Shown: positions 1 through 11,258, counted from the stretch's first letter. The stretch is 64,000 nt of DNA from Crambe crambe (GCA_963924555.1 OZ004581.1:434001-498000), one strand, 5' to 3'. A program made the numbers and translations. The notes: a model not told the origin generated them from the letters alone.

Positions 1-492
1 AGGTTATGTAGAACTAATTTGTGGAGAAAGTAATAAAAATATTGCATCTTGTAGATAGGAGTTATGATCTTACATAACATACTCAGGAAGGTATTATGAG
101 TCAAAGGTATGAATTATGAGTCGCTGGCTTGATTTTTGTCCTAAAAATTGATAATGTAGCTAAGATTTCTACAAAATAAAAATAATAACCTTAAGATTAC
201 TTTAAAATTCATTTTTTTACTCCATCTTGTGGCATCATTGCTTCCCTGCGCTTTTTTATTCAGATTGGTTACGATTATACCCATTTTTAAAGTTCACATT
301 TAAGATTATGTTTATGCATGAATAAGGCATTTTCTGGATGATTTTATTTGATCAAAAGACCAAAAAAATGATTAAGTTTTCATATCTAAAGTATCAACTC
401 TTGTAGATTCTTATCAAGTGGTGAACCCATAATAGGGACTGACTCATAATACCCACACCTACCCTATAATAAATGTTTTGGTTTGTTTTTTT
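1..492. other. Non-coding flank, no gene seen
   Basis: AT-rich sequence with no convincing coding region on either strand. It ends at the upstream element of GPCR unit A. Nothing else recognised. Confidence 0.5.
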
Positions 493-520
493 CGCCAGTG
501 CACATGCGCATTTTCGTCAT
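493..520 (+). promoter_or_regulatory. Decayed NRF-1-like upstream element of GPCR unit A
   Basis: This is a copy of the 28-bp element seen intact at 3591, 7650 and 11231. Here the palindrome core reads GTGCACATGCGCA, so one CpG has become CpA, a change typical of deaminated methyl-CpG. The flank directly after it is LINE sequence, not a GPCR exon, so the element no longer has a gene to drive. Confidence 0.7.
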
Positions 521-1100
521 GAGTCCGGGGGTCTGGATGCTATTGCTGCTGAGCACCTAAGGTGGGGTGGGGAAACGCTTCTCCTATGGCTTCTGGGAAT
601 GCTTAATTCCATTGTACCCCCCATGTTCAAATCTGGTCTGATCTGCCCTGTGTACAAGGGTGGTGGAAGGGACCCCACTCTTACCACCAACTATCATGGC
701 ATCACTATAAACTCTGTTCTTTCAAAACTTCTGGAGATCCTGATTCTGCATAGAATGGAAGCAAGTCTTGCTGAAGCGGGTTTCCCACATCGTAACCAGT
801 CAGCCTTCCGTAAGCACGTCGGATGTGCTGATGCCATCTTTGCATCCCAGGAGCTGATTGCGAGATACCTAAATGAAGGGTCCACTGTGCATATGTGTCT
901 CCTCGATCTCCAGAAAGCTTTCGACAGCGTTGAGTTCCCAGTGCTGCTAAATCGGCTTTTCCAAATAGGCATCAATGGTAAAATATGGAGACTTATCAAG
1001 GACTGGTATGGCAGATGGGACTTGCTGCGTGTGTGTCGATGGAGTCTCATCTCGTGTGTTCCCTATTGAAAGAGGTGTTCATGAAGGAAATCACAGTTAG
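519..1100 (+). mobile_element. Non-LTR retrotransposon (LINE) reverse transcriptase fragment
   Basis: The reading frame encodes a piece of a non-LTR reverse transcriptase. The early segment AEHLRWGG, then LICPVYKGGG with NYHGITINSVLSKLLE (RT motifs 1-2), and the catalytic-block context LLDLQKAFDSVE are all readable. Near 1035 the frame is lost, and the continuation VDGVSSRVFPIERGVHEG is found in another frame before homology ends near 1100. There is no endonuclease, no 3' tail and no target-site duplication that I can see, so this is a dead internal fragment. It sits exactly between the upstream element and the intron of GPCR unit A, replacing that unit's first exon. RT family known; clade (CR1/Jockey/RTE-like) not resolved. 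Confidence 0.85.
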
Positions 1101-1793
1101 TATGCACTGAGTTATCAAATGTGTGACCTTGAAAATGAAAGCCAAAGTGCTCCAAAAGATATCTTTAAGTGACACATGCAGGTGTGATTGTCTAATGCAC
1201 AGAGTTATTTACCTTGATAGTGCAAGCCAAAATGGATGTGTCATGTATGCATAGACCATTTCTTTCTTGACCTTAGACGATGATGGCTGTAGTAACCGCA
1301 TTGGTTAAGTTAGCTCAAATATGTGTTCCTCTAATTATAGCAGAAACACAGATATGGCTAAGCAAGTAGGCATGGTCAAATTGCATTATAGAGCTATACA
1401 GTTTATCTACAGGCTAGCTGCGCTTGGGAACAAAAGGGGGGGGATTGCAACCCCCTCAACCCCACCCCTGCCTTTGGAGTACCTGAGAATGAGGACACCG
1501 TCATTAATTCAAGCAAGCACATGCATGTATAATGTACATGCAATCAATTGGCTCTGAAGCATGTGACTTTCTAAAGATGTTTCCTTGACATTATTAAGGT
1601 TGTGTATGCAATAGTTGTGCATGTATGATATCATTCAATGCATGGCTAACTTACCAGAAAATAGTAATAAGTTCCTTCCTGTTTACGCAGGTGTGTGAGA
1701 GAATAAAAAGGAGGCAGGAAGCTTCCTCCCCGATAATGGCCCTCCTTTTCATATCATCTATTCTTAAGACAGCACACCTTGAATAGAAGTCTA
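1101..1793. other. Spacer and GPCR-unit intron sequence, no gene
   Basis: 1101-1472 is unassigned sequence between the LINE fragment and recognisable intron homology. From about 1473 it matches the intron of units B and C (for example the GAATGAGGACACC stretch and the CACAGGTGTGTGAGAGAATAAAAAGGAGG-like region near 1690, which is too diverged to be an exon). No coding exon seen. Confidence 0.5.
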
Positions 1794-1989
1794 TAAGGCA
1801 AAGCGGGGCTATTCTGAAGGGTCAAATATTTTCGAAACTCCACAAGCTTACAAGCTCTATTTCGAAAGATATATTCTACTATAATAGTAGATTATATCCT
1901 CCAACATTGAGCTCAGAAGCTCAGTAGTTTCAGGAATATTTGAACCTACAGAATAGCCCCGCCGTTCGAAATAGCCACGTTTTACCTTA
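1794..1989. mobile_element. MITE-like inverted-repeat element, family 1, in GPCR unit A
   Basis: Ends read TAAGGCAAAGCGGGGCTATT on the left and, inverted, GCGGGGCTATTCTGTAGG on the right, with the outermost CCTTA at 1985-1989. A second copy is in the intron of unit B (5118-5294), and unit C lacks it at the matching place (near 9480). Non-coding, about 196 bp, flanked by TA-rich sequence. Confidence 0.65.
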
Positions 1990-2418
1990 ATACTATGTAG
2001 TATGTATAATGGTAGGTGTTTATACAATGTAAAAGAACCAGCACAAATGCTATTCTTTGAGTCTGTTTCCAAGTTGGTCCTTAGACAAGCTAGGGCTGTT
2101 ACCAACCAAGAGTTCTTTCCAATCAAAACCAATTATTCAACGTCGTCACCTCATCAGTGCTCTGTAAACAAAAAGAATTACCACAAATGACCTTTTAGAC
2201 CACCAGCCATTTGGTCTCAGCAATTTCTTTTGTGTACTTATTATTTATAATAGAGTGTTTTGCAGAATCTTTGCAACAAGAACAAGCTCAAATTGTTCTA
2301 TATTGCTGTGGTCCAGGCCTATTGTTCTAACTACCACTACTCTGCTACTTCTACTTCCGAATAAGGAACGGTCTTGGGTCTTCAGCCTGTAGTTAGAGTG
2401 TAGAGTTTTCTATGTATA

Positions 2419-2505
2419 GGTTAGATCACGACAGTGAGTGACTACGAGGTTTACAATAGATACCGAGGCAAGTGTCTATTAAATACTCACTGGAGTGATC
2501 TAACC
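2419..2505. mobile_element. MITE-like inverted-repeat element, family 2, in GPCR unit A
   Basis: Left arm GGTTAGATCACGACAGTGAG and right arm CTCACTGGAGTGATCTAACC are inverted copies. The same element with longer arms is in unit B at 5723-5820. Unit C has no such insertion. Confidence 0.55.
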
Positions 2506-3283
2506 GACTTAGACAATAGTATAAACTATGTATAGTCTTATGACAACCACAGGTCTCTATGTGAAACCACAGGTCTCTAATTGTGACACACAGGCCTAGC
2601 AAGTGGTTACTACATGATAAAGGGATAAAATTGTCTAAGTTCCTTGCAAGTCTGGGTAATTCTTATGCCTCAGGGACAAAATCACCCAGAAATTTATAAC
2701 TAGTATTAAATTTTAAGTAATGTCACTTCTGGATTGCCCATAATATTATACTGCTTCAAATTCTCTTCCTGATTCACGCTGTTACAGGTTCATAGTTAAT
2801 AGCATTCAGGTTTCAAATTCTCTTCACTGTCCACTCTAAGTGTCCCCTCAGGCACTGACAGCTGTTTTAATTCTCTATCTGGTGAGTAATGTCTCAAACC
2901 CTTTAATTCAATCCTACTTCAGAAAAGATTTGAAAGACTCCATTGTTAAATACACGAAGAAGATGTTATTTTATTACGACTTCAAAGAAGAGAGTGATAC
3001 TACAAGGAGTAGTCATTATGCATCCAATAGCAATTCACTTTCACAAAGCAGAAGATCTCGTAATGCACCTGGAGGTGCAGCTGTTAGTGGGAGCAGTGAT
3101 GATGCCATGGCTCCAGGTAAAGATCAAGTGAGTAATAGTGATGTTATTTCTCCTCCAGGCTCAAATCTCCCCACTTCACCAGATTGTCATAGTAATGACA
3201 TGTCATTAAACAAGTCCACAGCCACTTTGACCAGTGTGGTGGTCACTGTGGTCGAAGAGAAGTCAGTAAGAGGGAGAACCTGA

Positions 3284-3590
3284 ATTGGAACTCGTTCTTG
3301 CATCACCAGGCTCTGAGATCAGTAAAGAATGAACCACCTCCAACATGTCATACCAATGAACGCACAATCATAACAGAATCCAATTGCTATAATGTATACA
3401 TAATTATTATCCTTGTGATCACATGATCACTGCCATAGAACAAGTATCACCAGTCGTTTTGAACACCACCTCAAAAAAATAATCAGATTTATGTGCTGCA
3501 CAGGTGCAATACACCAATAGGTGATTGAGTAAACTGCTGATGCTTGAGTACACGATGATTGTGTATAATAAAATGTTTTGGTTTTTTTTT
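3284..3590. other. Spacer between GPCR units A and B
   Basis: Contains the shared downstream flank of the units: a GATCACATGATCAC palindrome, then GTGCTGCACAGGTGCAATAC and the run into the next promoter. The same order is seen at 7040-7430 and 11000-11210, so the duplicated unit includes this flank. No gene seen. Confidence 0.6.
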
Positions 3591-3618
3591 CGCCAGTGCG
3601 CATGCGCATTTTCGTCAT
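3591..3618 (+). promoter_or_regulatory. NRF-1-like upstream element, GPCR unit B
   Basis: 28-bp element whose core GTGCGCATGCGCAT contains the alpha-Pal/NRF-1 type palindrome GCGCATGCGC. It ends 71 bp before the start codon at 3690. The same 28 bases occur before units C and D, and in decayed form before A. Promoter role is inferred from position and conservation. Confidence 0.65.
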
Positions 3619-3689
3619 ACATAGCATCATCGCATCAATTTTGTGTGTAACGTGAATATATAGTTATTTAGCTCTAGTAGATAGGAAAT

Positions 3690-6600
3690 ATGTCTATGGA
3701 GAATTCGACAGCGATCAACCTCACCTCCTGCGATTGGCGGATCAGTGAAGATGTAGTGGGACCAGCTGTTGCAGTATTCACTGCACTGATCTTCCTTCTC
3801 TCTCTGATAGCAAACCTCTTCATCTGCATCCACACACTCATCCATGGAAGAACCACTCTTAGAAATGGCGCCACACTCCTTCTGTTCAACCTCTCTATCA
3901 GCAACTTGATTGTAACAATCCTCTACTTGCCCTTCATCACAGTCTCCTTTGCAGCACAAGAGTGGATCATAGGAATAACCGATGGAGCCAGAAGTGTGAC
4001 TTGCCAAATTGCTGCACTTGCATTGACAATTACAATAGCCTCTTCCCTGCATATCATAGCCGCCATTTCCTTCGACCGATGGCTCTTTGTGGTTAAACCT
4101 CATTTTCATAAGAAGTTCATGACTTGGAAAACTGCTCTTGGGATAGTCCTATTCATATGGGTAAGTGAGTAGACAATCTTGTATCATGCACTCTATGAAA
4201 GTAATTTCCAAAAGAGGACAAGCTCTCCAGCTACAAAGGACAAAAGTCTGTCTATTATTCGGAGGTTCCATAAATTGGGGGCCAAAGACTGCTTTTCCAA
4301 AGAGAACGCCTCTTCAATAGAAAATGAAATGCTGCCTATACATAGTAATTAATAATATCTACTCCTTGAAAGGGTGACTCGACTGTGATGGGGTGTGTGT
4401 GTCAAAAGGAGGGGCAACTACAACCAATACATGCTATGAAAAGAAAGCTAGCTGATTCCTACCCCTTGAAATGATTCAGCCCTCTCTTAGGTTGATAGAA
4501 TTTTATACACACATGCATGTGAGGATCAGGGTCTTGTAAGTTGAAAGCTACCACTTCCTATTGGTATCCTGACCTGCCTGACCTTTGGTTTCCTGCAGAT
4601 TTTCCTGTTGTGTGATAAATTCCGTTCAAATTCCTCATGGCTGAATTACTGAAACTCCACTGTGCTATGGCATGCATGACCATGGGTCATGGCTGCATGT
4701 TTAACATATTCTTTTTTCCCCCTTGGAGTACATGTAGTCACCTCTGAGAATGAGGACACCATAATTAATTCAAGCAAGCACATATGCATTGTATAATGCA
4801 CATGCATTGTATAATGCACATGCATGTATAATGCACATGCATGTATAACGTACATGCAATCAATTGGCTCTGAAGCATGTGACTTTCTAAAGATGTTTCC
4901 TTGACATCATTATTGGTTGTGTATGCATGTATGATATCATTCAATGCATGGCTAACTTACCAGAAAAATATAAGTTCCTTCCTCTTTACACAGGTGTGTG
5001 AGAGAATAAAAAGGAGGTAGGAAGCTTCCTCCCCGATAATGGCCCTTCTTGACTTCCTTTTCATATTACTGTAATCATCTATTCTAGATAAGACAGCACA
5101 CCTTGAATAGAAGTCTATAAGGCAAAGCGGGGCTATTCCGAAGGGTCAAATATTTTCAAAACTCCACGAGCTTATGAGCTCTATTTTGAAACTATTATAG
5201 TAGATTACATCCTCCAACATTGAGCTCAGAAGTCTCAGAAATATTTGAACCTACAGAATAGCCCCGCCGTTCAAAATAGATCTGCTTTACCTTAATACTA
5301 TGTACGTAGTACTACAATACAATGGTATGTGTTTGCACAATGTATAAGAACATCAAATGCTATTCTTTGAGTCTGTTTCCAAACAAGCTAGGACTGTTAC
5401 CAACCGAGTTCTTTCCAATCAAAACCAATTATTCAACGTCGTCACCTCATCAGTGCTCTGTAAACAAAAAGAATTGCCACAAATGACCTTTTAGACCACC
5501 AGCCATTTGGTCTCAGCAATTTCTTTTGTGTACTTAGTATTTATAATAGTGTTTTGCAGAATCTTTGCAACAAGAATAAGCTCAAATTGTTCTATACTGT
5601 TGTGGTCCAGGCCTATTGTTCTAACTACCACTATTCTGCTACTTCTACTTCCGAATAAGGAACGGTCTTGGGTCTTCAGTCTGTTGAACCCTGTAGCTAG
5701 AGTGTAGAGTTTTCTACGCATAGGCTAGATCACGACAGTGAGTGACTACTAGATTTACAATAGATGCTGAGGCAGGTGTCTATTGTAAACAGAGTAGTCA
5801 CTCACTGGAGTGATCTAACTGGACTTAAGTCTTATGACAACCACAGGTCTCTATGTGAAACCACAGGTCTACATCAAAGGGAATTGTTCATAAAATTGTC
5901 TAAGTTCCTTGCGAGTGGGGTAATTCTTATTCCTCAGGGACAAATGACCAGAAATTTATAACTAGTATTAAATTTTAAGTAATGTCGCTTCTCAGACGTA
6001 TTGATTACCTATAATATTATACCGCTTCAAATTCTCTTCCTGATTCACACTGTTACGGGTTCATAGTTAATAGCATTCAGGTTTCAAATTCTCTTCACTG
6101 TCCACTCTTTGTATATTGCAGGCTTATGCTCTTCTTTTCAATCTCATTGAGATTGCCATTACCACCAGTACCAGCGGGGGAGATCTGTGCAGAAGAAGCG
6201 GTGTCAAATTCCCAAGCACGAACTGCATCCCTATACAGTTCACCTCGCAGGGATATGTCGTTGCACTCAGCATTTTTGTACTTGTTCCCTTTGTAATAAT
6301 CATCATTACATCCGTATGGACCTTCATCTTCACCAGGATGTACTTGGGAAAGGACTTAAGGAGACGAACAGAAACTCTCACCAAGGAAGACTTGAAAATC
6401 CAGAAAAGTGTTTACAACGTGAGAGTCCGTAAGCTCTTCGGTATCTTCACAGCATTGTTCATCTTCAACTTCATCTCTGTTGCTCCCTTCTTCATTTCTG
6501 TTCTAGTTCTTTTGGCAACTGGAAAAGTGTCCCCTCGGGCACTGACAGCTGTTTTAATTCTCTATTTGGTGAGTAACGTCTCGAACCCTTTAATCCAATC

Positions 6601-7021
6601 CTACTTCAGAAAAGATTTGAAAGACTCAATCGTTAAATATACAAAGAAGGTGTTATTTTGTTACAACTTCAAAGAAGAGAGTGATGCTGCAAGGAGTAGT
6701 CATCATGCATCCAATAGCAATTCACTTTCACAAAGCAGAAGATCTCGTAATGCACCTGGAGGTGCAGCTGTTAGTGGAAGCAGTGATAATGCCATGGCTC
6801 CAGGTAAAGATCAAGTGAGTAATGGTGACGTTATTTCTCCTCCAGGCTCAAATCAGCCCACTTCGCCAGATTGTTGTAGTAATGACATATCCACAGCCAC
6901 TTCGACCAGTGTGGTGGTCACTGTGGTCAAAGAAAAGTCGAATGAGAACAGTAAGAGGGGGAACCATGATGAATTGGAACTCGTTCTTGCATCACCAGGG
7001 TCTGAGATCAGTAAAGAGTGA
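3690..7021 (+). CDS. Class A (rhodopsin-type) GPCR, unit B
   Basis: Seven-transmembrane receptor, 456 aa, plasma membrane; ligand unknown. Exons 3690-4160 and 6122-7021 with a phase-0 intron exactly after the TM4 tryptophan (GG|gtaagtgag, attgcag|gct). Two N-glycosylation sequons lie at N5 and N10. TM1 ~23-49 (N42), TM2 ~61-83, TM3 with C105 at its start, TM4 ~147-170, ECL2 cysteines C180 and C191, TM5 with P213, TM6 ~262-288 with P279, TM7 with N312-P313, helix 8 FRKDLKDSI. The tail (~328-456) is Ser/Asn-rich and hydrophilic. Departures from the class A pattern: N72 replaces the sodium-site Asp, DRY is DRW (129-131), the TM6 Trp is absent, and NPxxY ends in Gln (316). Units C and D are close paralogues. 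The start chosen is the first Met after the upstream element (MSMENST). Confidence 0.9.
5118..5294. mobile_element. MITE-like element, family 1, in GPCR unit B intron
   Basis: Same element as at 1794-1989. Starts TAAGGCAAAGCGGGGC and ends GCTTTACCTTA, whose inverse TAAGGTAAAGC matches the left end. Inner arms GGGGCTATTC and GAATAGCCCC pair. Absent from unit C. Confidence 0.65.
5723..5820. mobile_element. MITE-like element, family 2, in GPCR unit B intron
   Basis: Long inverted arms of about 40 bp: TAGATCACGACAGTGAGTGA on the left and TCACTCACTGGAGTGATCTA on the right, and the arms continue inwards through TTTACAATAGA / TCTATTGTAAA. Could form a hairpin of about 98 nt. Matches 2419-2505 in unit A. 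Confidence 0.65.
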
Positions 7022-7174
7022 ACCACCTCCAACATGTCATACCAATGAGTGCACAATCATAACAGAATGCAATTGCTATAATGTATACTTCATAATTATT
7101 ATCCTTGTGATCACATGATCACTGAACTGCCTGTGCATGTGATCACATGATCACTGAATGATCACTGAACTGTA
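7022..7174. other. 3' flank of GPCR unit B
   Basis: Non-coding flank with repeated GATCACATGATCAC palindromes. No polyadenylation signal was identified with confidence. Confidence 0.4.
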
Positions 7175-7303
7175 TAGCAGTTTTCCAAAATCTTGCGACA
7201 GGAAAGTGGAAAGCGTAAGTGATTGGAATGAACTGGTTGGTCAGATTGCTCATATTGATCACGTGACTGGCTTCTGCAGTTGCAAGATTTTGGAAAACTG
7301 CTG
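7175..7303. mobile_element. TA-flanked MITE between GPCR units B and C
   Basis: 129-bp element with perfect 21-bp terminal inverted repeats (7176-7196 and 7282-7302; outer part AGCAGTTTTCCAAAATC). It is flanked by TA on both sides (7173-7174, 7304-7305). The matching place after unit C reads GCATGTAACATAACACTC with a single TA, which is the empty site. TA duplication and CAG-type ends fit a Tc1/mariner-type non-autonomous element. No coding capacity. Confidence 0.88.
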
Positions 7304-7439
7304 TAACATAACACTCAATGCCATACAAGTATCACCAGTTTTGAACACCACCTCAAAAAAACAAATACCACATCAGATTTATGTGCTGCACAGGTGCAAT
7401 ACACCAATAGGTGATTGAGTAAACTGCTGATGCTATAAT

Positions 7440-7646
7440 AAAATGTCAAGTCAAAGTTCATTGTAAAGGCCCAGTGGGCATATAGAGTACAGAATTAAAA
7501 GTAAGAGTTCAGAATAGGTTAGCTAAAGAACACAGGTGGCTAGTTGAACAGAGTTCAGTCAGAGTCAGTGACTACTGTATAGTATAACAAAATTAAAGTT
7601 AAAATAATTTGGTGACACAGCTGTACAGGTAGTCAAATAAGACCTG
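7440..7646. other. Insertion specific to the unit B-C spacer
   Basis: About 200 bp found only here, between the shared spacer text and the upstream element of unit C. Contains the small hairpin GGCCCAGTGGGC at about 7469. It may be a retroelement tail, but no diagnostic end or duplication was seen. Confidence 0.35.
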
Positions 7647-7649
7647 TTT

Positions 7650-7677
7650 CGCCAGTGCGCATGCGCATTTTTGTCAT
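7650..7677 (+). promoter_or_regulatory. NRF-1-like upstream element, GPCR unit C
   Basis: One mismatch to the element of unit B (TTTTT in place of TTTTC near the end). The core GTGCGCATGCGCAT is intact. It ends 58 bp before the start codon at 7736. Confidence 0.65.
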
Positions 7678-7735
7678 AATTAATAATGTTGTGTGTGCAT
7701 GTGTAACATGAATTAACGTGAATAGATAGGAAAAT

Positions 7736-10700
7736 ATGTCTATGGAGAATTCGACAGCGATCAACCTCACCTCCTGCGATTGGCGGATCAGTGAAGACGT
7801 AGTGGGACCAGCTGTTGCAGCATTCACTGCACTGATCTTCCTCCTCTCTCTGATAGCAAACCTCTTCATCTGCATCCACACACTCATCCATGGAAGAGCC
7901 ACTCTTAGAAATGGCGCCACACTCCTTCTCTTTAACCTCTCTATCAGCAACTTGATTGTAACAATCCTCTACTTGCCCTTCATCACAGTCTCCTTTGCAG
8001 CACAAGAATGGATCATAGGAATAACCGATGGAGCCAGAAGTGTGACTTGCCAGATTGCTGCACTTGCATTGACAATAACAGTAGCCTCTTCCCTGCATAT
8101 CATAGCCGCCATTTCCTTCGACCGATGGCTGTTTGTGGTTAAACCTCATCTTCACAAGAAGTTCATGACTTGGAAAACTGCTCTTGGGATTGTCATATTC
8201 ATCTGGGTAAGTCAAAGACAATCTTGTATGCAAAGTAATTTCCAAAGGGTCGAGGACAAAGGACCAAAGGCTGTTCATTATTCATAGGTTCCATTATTAT
8301 TAATATTGAATGTTTTTCCAAAGAGAACGCCTCTTCCATAGAAAACGAAATGTTGCCTATACCAATTATCCAACTGACTGGCCAGGGAAAATTGCCAAGC
8401 TGAAAATGCGTGATATCTTGTTAAAAGTCTTCCTCTTGAGCATCCAGTGGTAATTCATTTCTGATCTCAGTCTGACTATGATGTGGATACAATTTGTTCT
8501 ATGCATGTTTACATAACTCCATGGGTTGTATAGGGATCAGGTTTCTTAGGCCCTTGTAAGTTGAAAGCCGCCACTTCCTATTAGTCATGTCAGTAGTCAC
8601 AATTCATCTCCTGCCTCCCCCTGCCTTGGTTTCCTGCAGATCTCCCAGGTGATGAGCCTGTTGTGTAATATGGCTGCCACCATCAGGGGGGGGGGGGGGG
8701 GGGGGGGGGATTTTCCGTTCTTTCATAGTCACTGATTCCTTATGCCATGGACATGCATCCATCCTGAAATCCTACAGTACATCACTCGCTGCATGTGTAG
8801 CTAGCTATATGTGTAGATTCTTGGTTGCAGTGATCTTGTCAACAAATTTTACATAGCTTCCCCCAACTCCAAAGCCACAGTTAAGTCCTTTGAAAAGAGG
8901 TTATGTAAATTTTGGTTTGGTGTTCCTGCGCACTACAATGGCGCACTACAATGGCACTCTGACCCTACCCCTGGCTATGTGTATGGTACTGTGAGATTCC
9001 TTTAAAGTTATCTGTTGTGGTTCTGGCCTGTGGCGATGTTGTCTGACTTCTACATTATGGTTGCAGCATCATGCATGACCATGGCTGTTTAACATATTCT
9101 GTCCCCTTGACACTGCAGAGTATACATATAGTCACCTCTGAAAATGAGGACTCCGTCATTAATTCAAGCCTGCATGCACATGCATGTTATAGTGTACATA
9201 CAATCAACTGGCTCTGCATTATTGAACTTTCTAAATATGTTTCCCTGACATATGTGTCTGTGAGGTCATGATATCATTCAATGCATTGCTAACTTACCAG
9301 TAATCCAATGAAAAATATAAGTTCCACTTAGTGGCTTTCCTTCCTGTTTACGCAGGTGTGTGAGAGAATAAAAAGGAGGCAGGAAACTTCCTCCCTGATA
9401 ATGGCCCTTTTTGACTTCCTTTTCACATTACTGTGGTCAGCTATTTTGCTAGATAGGACAGCACACCTTAATAGAAGTCTAAAGTACAACAGAGATTGTA
9501 TAACAGTAGGTGTTTGTACAATGTACAAGAACATCAAATCTTATTCTTTGAGTCTGTTTCCAAGTTATTAAGGTTGTTCTTAGCCTTGTACCCAGCTAGG
9601 CTGCTCCTTAATTAACTACGTTAGCACATGTTACCAACTGAGTTCTTCCTATCAAAACCAATTATTCAAAGTTGTCACCTCATCAGTGCTGTGTAATCAA
9701 AAAGCATTGCCATAAAATGACAGCCATTGGTCTCAGCAATTTTCTTTCATGTGATTTTTGTTCTAAATTATTTATAATAGCTAGAGTGTAGAGTTTTCTA
9801 TGTTCCTTGGAAATCCAGTAATTCTTATTCCTCAGGGACAAATGACCAGAAATTTATAACTTTAAGTGTTCACTTCTTAGATGTATAATTATACCACTTG
9901 GAATTCTCTTCCTGATTCACGCAGCATTGTTATTATAGCTAGTATGTTGCAGGTTCATAGTTGATAGCTTTTCAGGTTTCAAATTCTCTTCACTGTCCAC
10001 TCTTTCTATATTGCAGGCTTATGTTCTTCTTTTCAATCTCATTGAGACTATCATTACCACGAGTACCAGGGGGGGAGATCTGTGCAGAAGAAGTGTCAAA
10101 TTCCCAAGCACGAACTGCATCCCTGTAGAGTTCACTTCGCAGGGATATGTCGTTGCACTCAGCATTTTTATACTTGTTCCCTTTGCAATAATCATCGTTA
10201 CATCCGTATGGACCTTCATCTTCACCAGGATGTACTTGGGAAAAGACTTAAGGAGACGAACGGAAACTCTCACCAAGGAAGACTTGAAAATCCAGAAAAG
10301 TGTTTACAACGTGAGAGTCCGTAAGCTCTTCGGTATCTTCACAGCATTGTTCATCTTCAACTTCATCTCTGTCGCTCCATTCTTCATTTCTGTTATAGTT
10401 CTTTTGGCAACTGGAAAAGTGTCCCCTCGGGCACTGACAGCTGTATTAATTCTCTATCTGGTGAGTAATGTCTCAAACCCTTTAATTCAGTCCTACTTCA
10501 GAAAAGATTTGAAAGACTCGATCGTTAGATTCGCAAAGAAGATGTTATTTTGTTACGACTTCAAAGAAGAGAGTGATACTGCAAGGAGTAGTCACCATGC
10601 GTCCAATAGCAATTCGCTTTCACAAAGCAGAAGATCTCGCAATGCACCTGGAGGTGCAGCTGTTAGAGGGAGCAGTGATGATGCCATTGGGAGAGATAGA

Positions 10701-10973
10701 GGGAGCGGTGATGATGCCATGAGTAATGGTGATGTTATTTCTCCTCAAGGCTTAAATCTGCCCACCTCACCAGATTGTCATAGTAATGACATGTCTTTGG
10801 ATCCCTTAAATAAGTCCACAGCCACTTTGACCAGTGTGGTGGTCACTGTGGTCGAAGAAAAGTCGAATGAGAACAATAAGAGGGAGAACTATGATGAATT
10901 GGAACTCGTTCTTGCATCACCAGGCTCTGAGATCAGTAAAGAACGAACCACCTCCAACATGTCATACCAATGA
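7736..10973 (+). CDS. Class A (rhodopsin-type) GPCR, unit C
   Basis: 475-aa seven-transmembrane receptor. Exons 7736-8206 and 10017-10973, same phase-0 splice after the TM4 Trp as unit B (ATCTGG|gtaagtc, attgcag|gct). Exon 1 is nearly identical to unit B in protein. In exon 2 ECL2 is one residue shorter than in B, and the C-tail has an expanded Gly-Ser-Asp-Arg segment (SSDDAIGRDRGSGDDAMSNG). It keeps the unusual Asn in TM2, DRW, a TM6 without the usual Trp, and NPLIQ in TM7. The frame is intact and there is no sign of decay. The 1.8-kb intron lacks the family 1 and 2 MITEs of unit B and contains a 24-G run. Ligand and coupling unknown; it may differ from B mainly in its cytoplasmic tail. Confidence 0.9.
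8686..8709. repeat. Poly-G run (24) in GPCR unit C intron
   Basis: Uninterrupted run of 24 G. Length may be affected by sequencing. G-quadruplex potential; no function claimed. Confidence 0.8.
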
Positions 10974-11230
10974 ATGCACAATCAGCAATTGCTACTTTCA
11001 TAGTCATCCTTGTGATCACATGATCACTGAACTCCCTGTGCACATGTGAACTCCCTGTGCATGTGATCACATGATCACTGAACTGCCTGTGCATGTAACA
11101 TAACACTCAATGCCATACAGTTTTAAACACCTCAAAAAACAAATACCACCATGTGCTGCACAGGTGCAATACACCAATAGGTGATTGGGTAAACTGAGTA
11201 CACAATGATTGTGTATAATAGAGGTTTTTT
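10974..11230. other. Spacer between GPCR units C and D
   Basis: Shared 3' flank with GATCACATGATCAC palindromes, the empty TA site of the 7175 MITE near 11096, and GTGCTGCACAGGTGCAATAC. No gene. Confidence 0.55.
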
Positions 11231-11258
11231 CGCCAGTGCGCATGCGCATTTTCGTCAT
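11231..11258 (+). promoter_or_regulatory. NRF-1-like upstream element, GPCR unit D (displaced)
   Basis: Identical to the 28-bp element of unit B, but here it lies 594 bp from the start codon because a MITE (11307-11471) and further sequence intervene. Confidence 0.6.

Larger units (their letters stand above)
493..3283 (+). pseudogene. GPCR unit A, disrupted class A GPCR copy
   Basis: Remnant of a fourth GPCR unit. The upstream element (493-520) is followed by a LINE fragment where exon 1 should be. From about 1473 the sequence aligns with the intron of unit B. Exon 2 survives only from the middle: at 2837/2838 the text jumps from the intron sequence CTGTCCACTCT straight to AAGTGTCCCCTC. Compared with unit B (6109-6524) this removes 416 bp that include the splice acceptor, TM4-TM5, the third loop and TM6. 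The rest (to 3283) still encodes TM7 with SNVSNPLIQSYFRKDLK and the serine-rich tail, but the tail is cut short by a small deletion and ends KSVRGRT. No working receptor can be made. Sequence similarity is highest to unit B. Confidence 0.88.

Noticed and set aside
694..1050. 118-codon open frame on the - strand
   Set aside because: It is the antisense shadow of the LINE reverse transcriptase fragment; no protein motif of its own.
3627..4109. Long - strand frame over GPCR exon 1 (also 7565-8278 and 11805-12266)
   Set aside because: Repeats in every unit because the sense exon is conserved; Cys/Asp/Glu-rich composition and no motif mark it as a shadow.
8686..8709. Poly-G as a functional quadruplex switch
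   Set aside because: Intronic homopolymer with no conserved context in units B or D; could be length-altered by sequencing.
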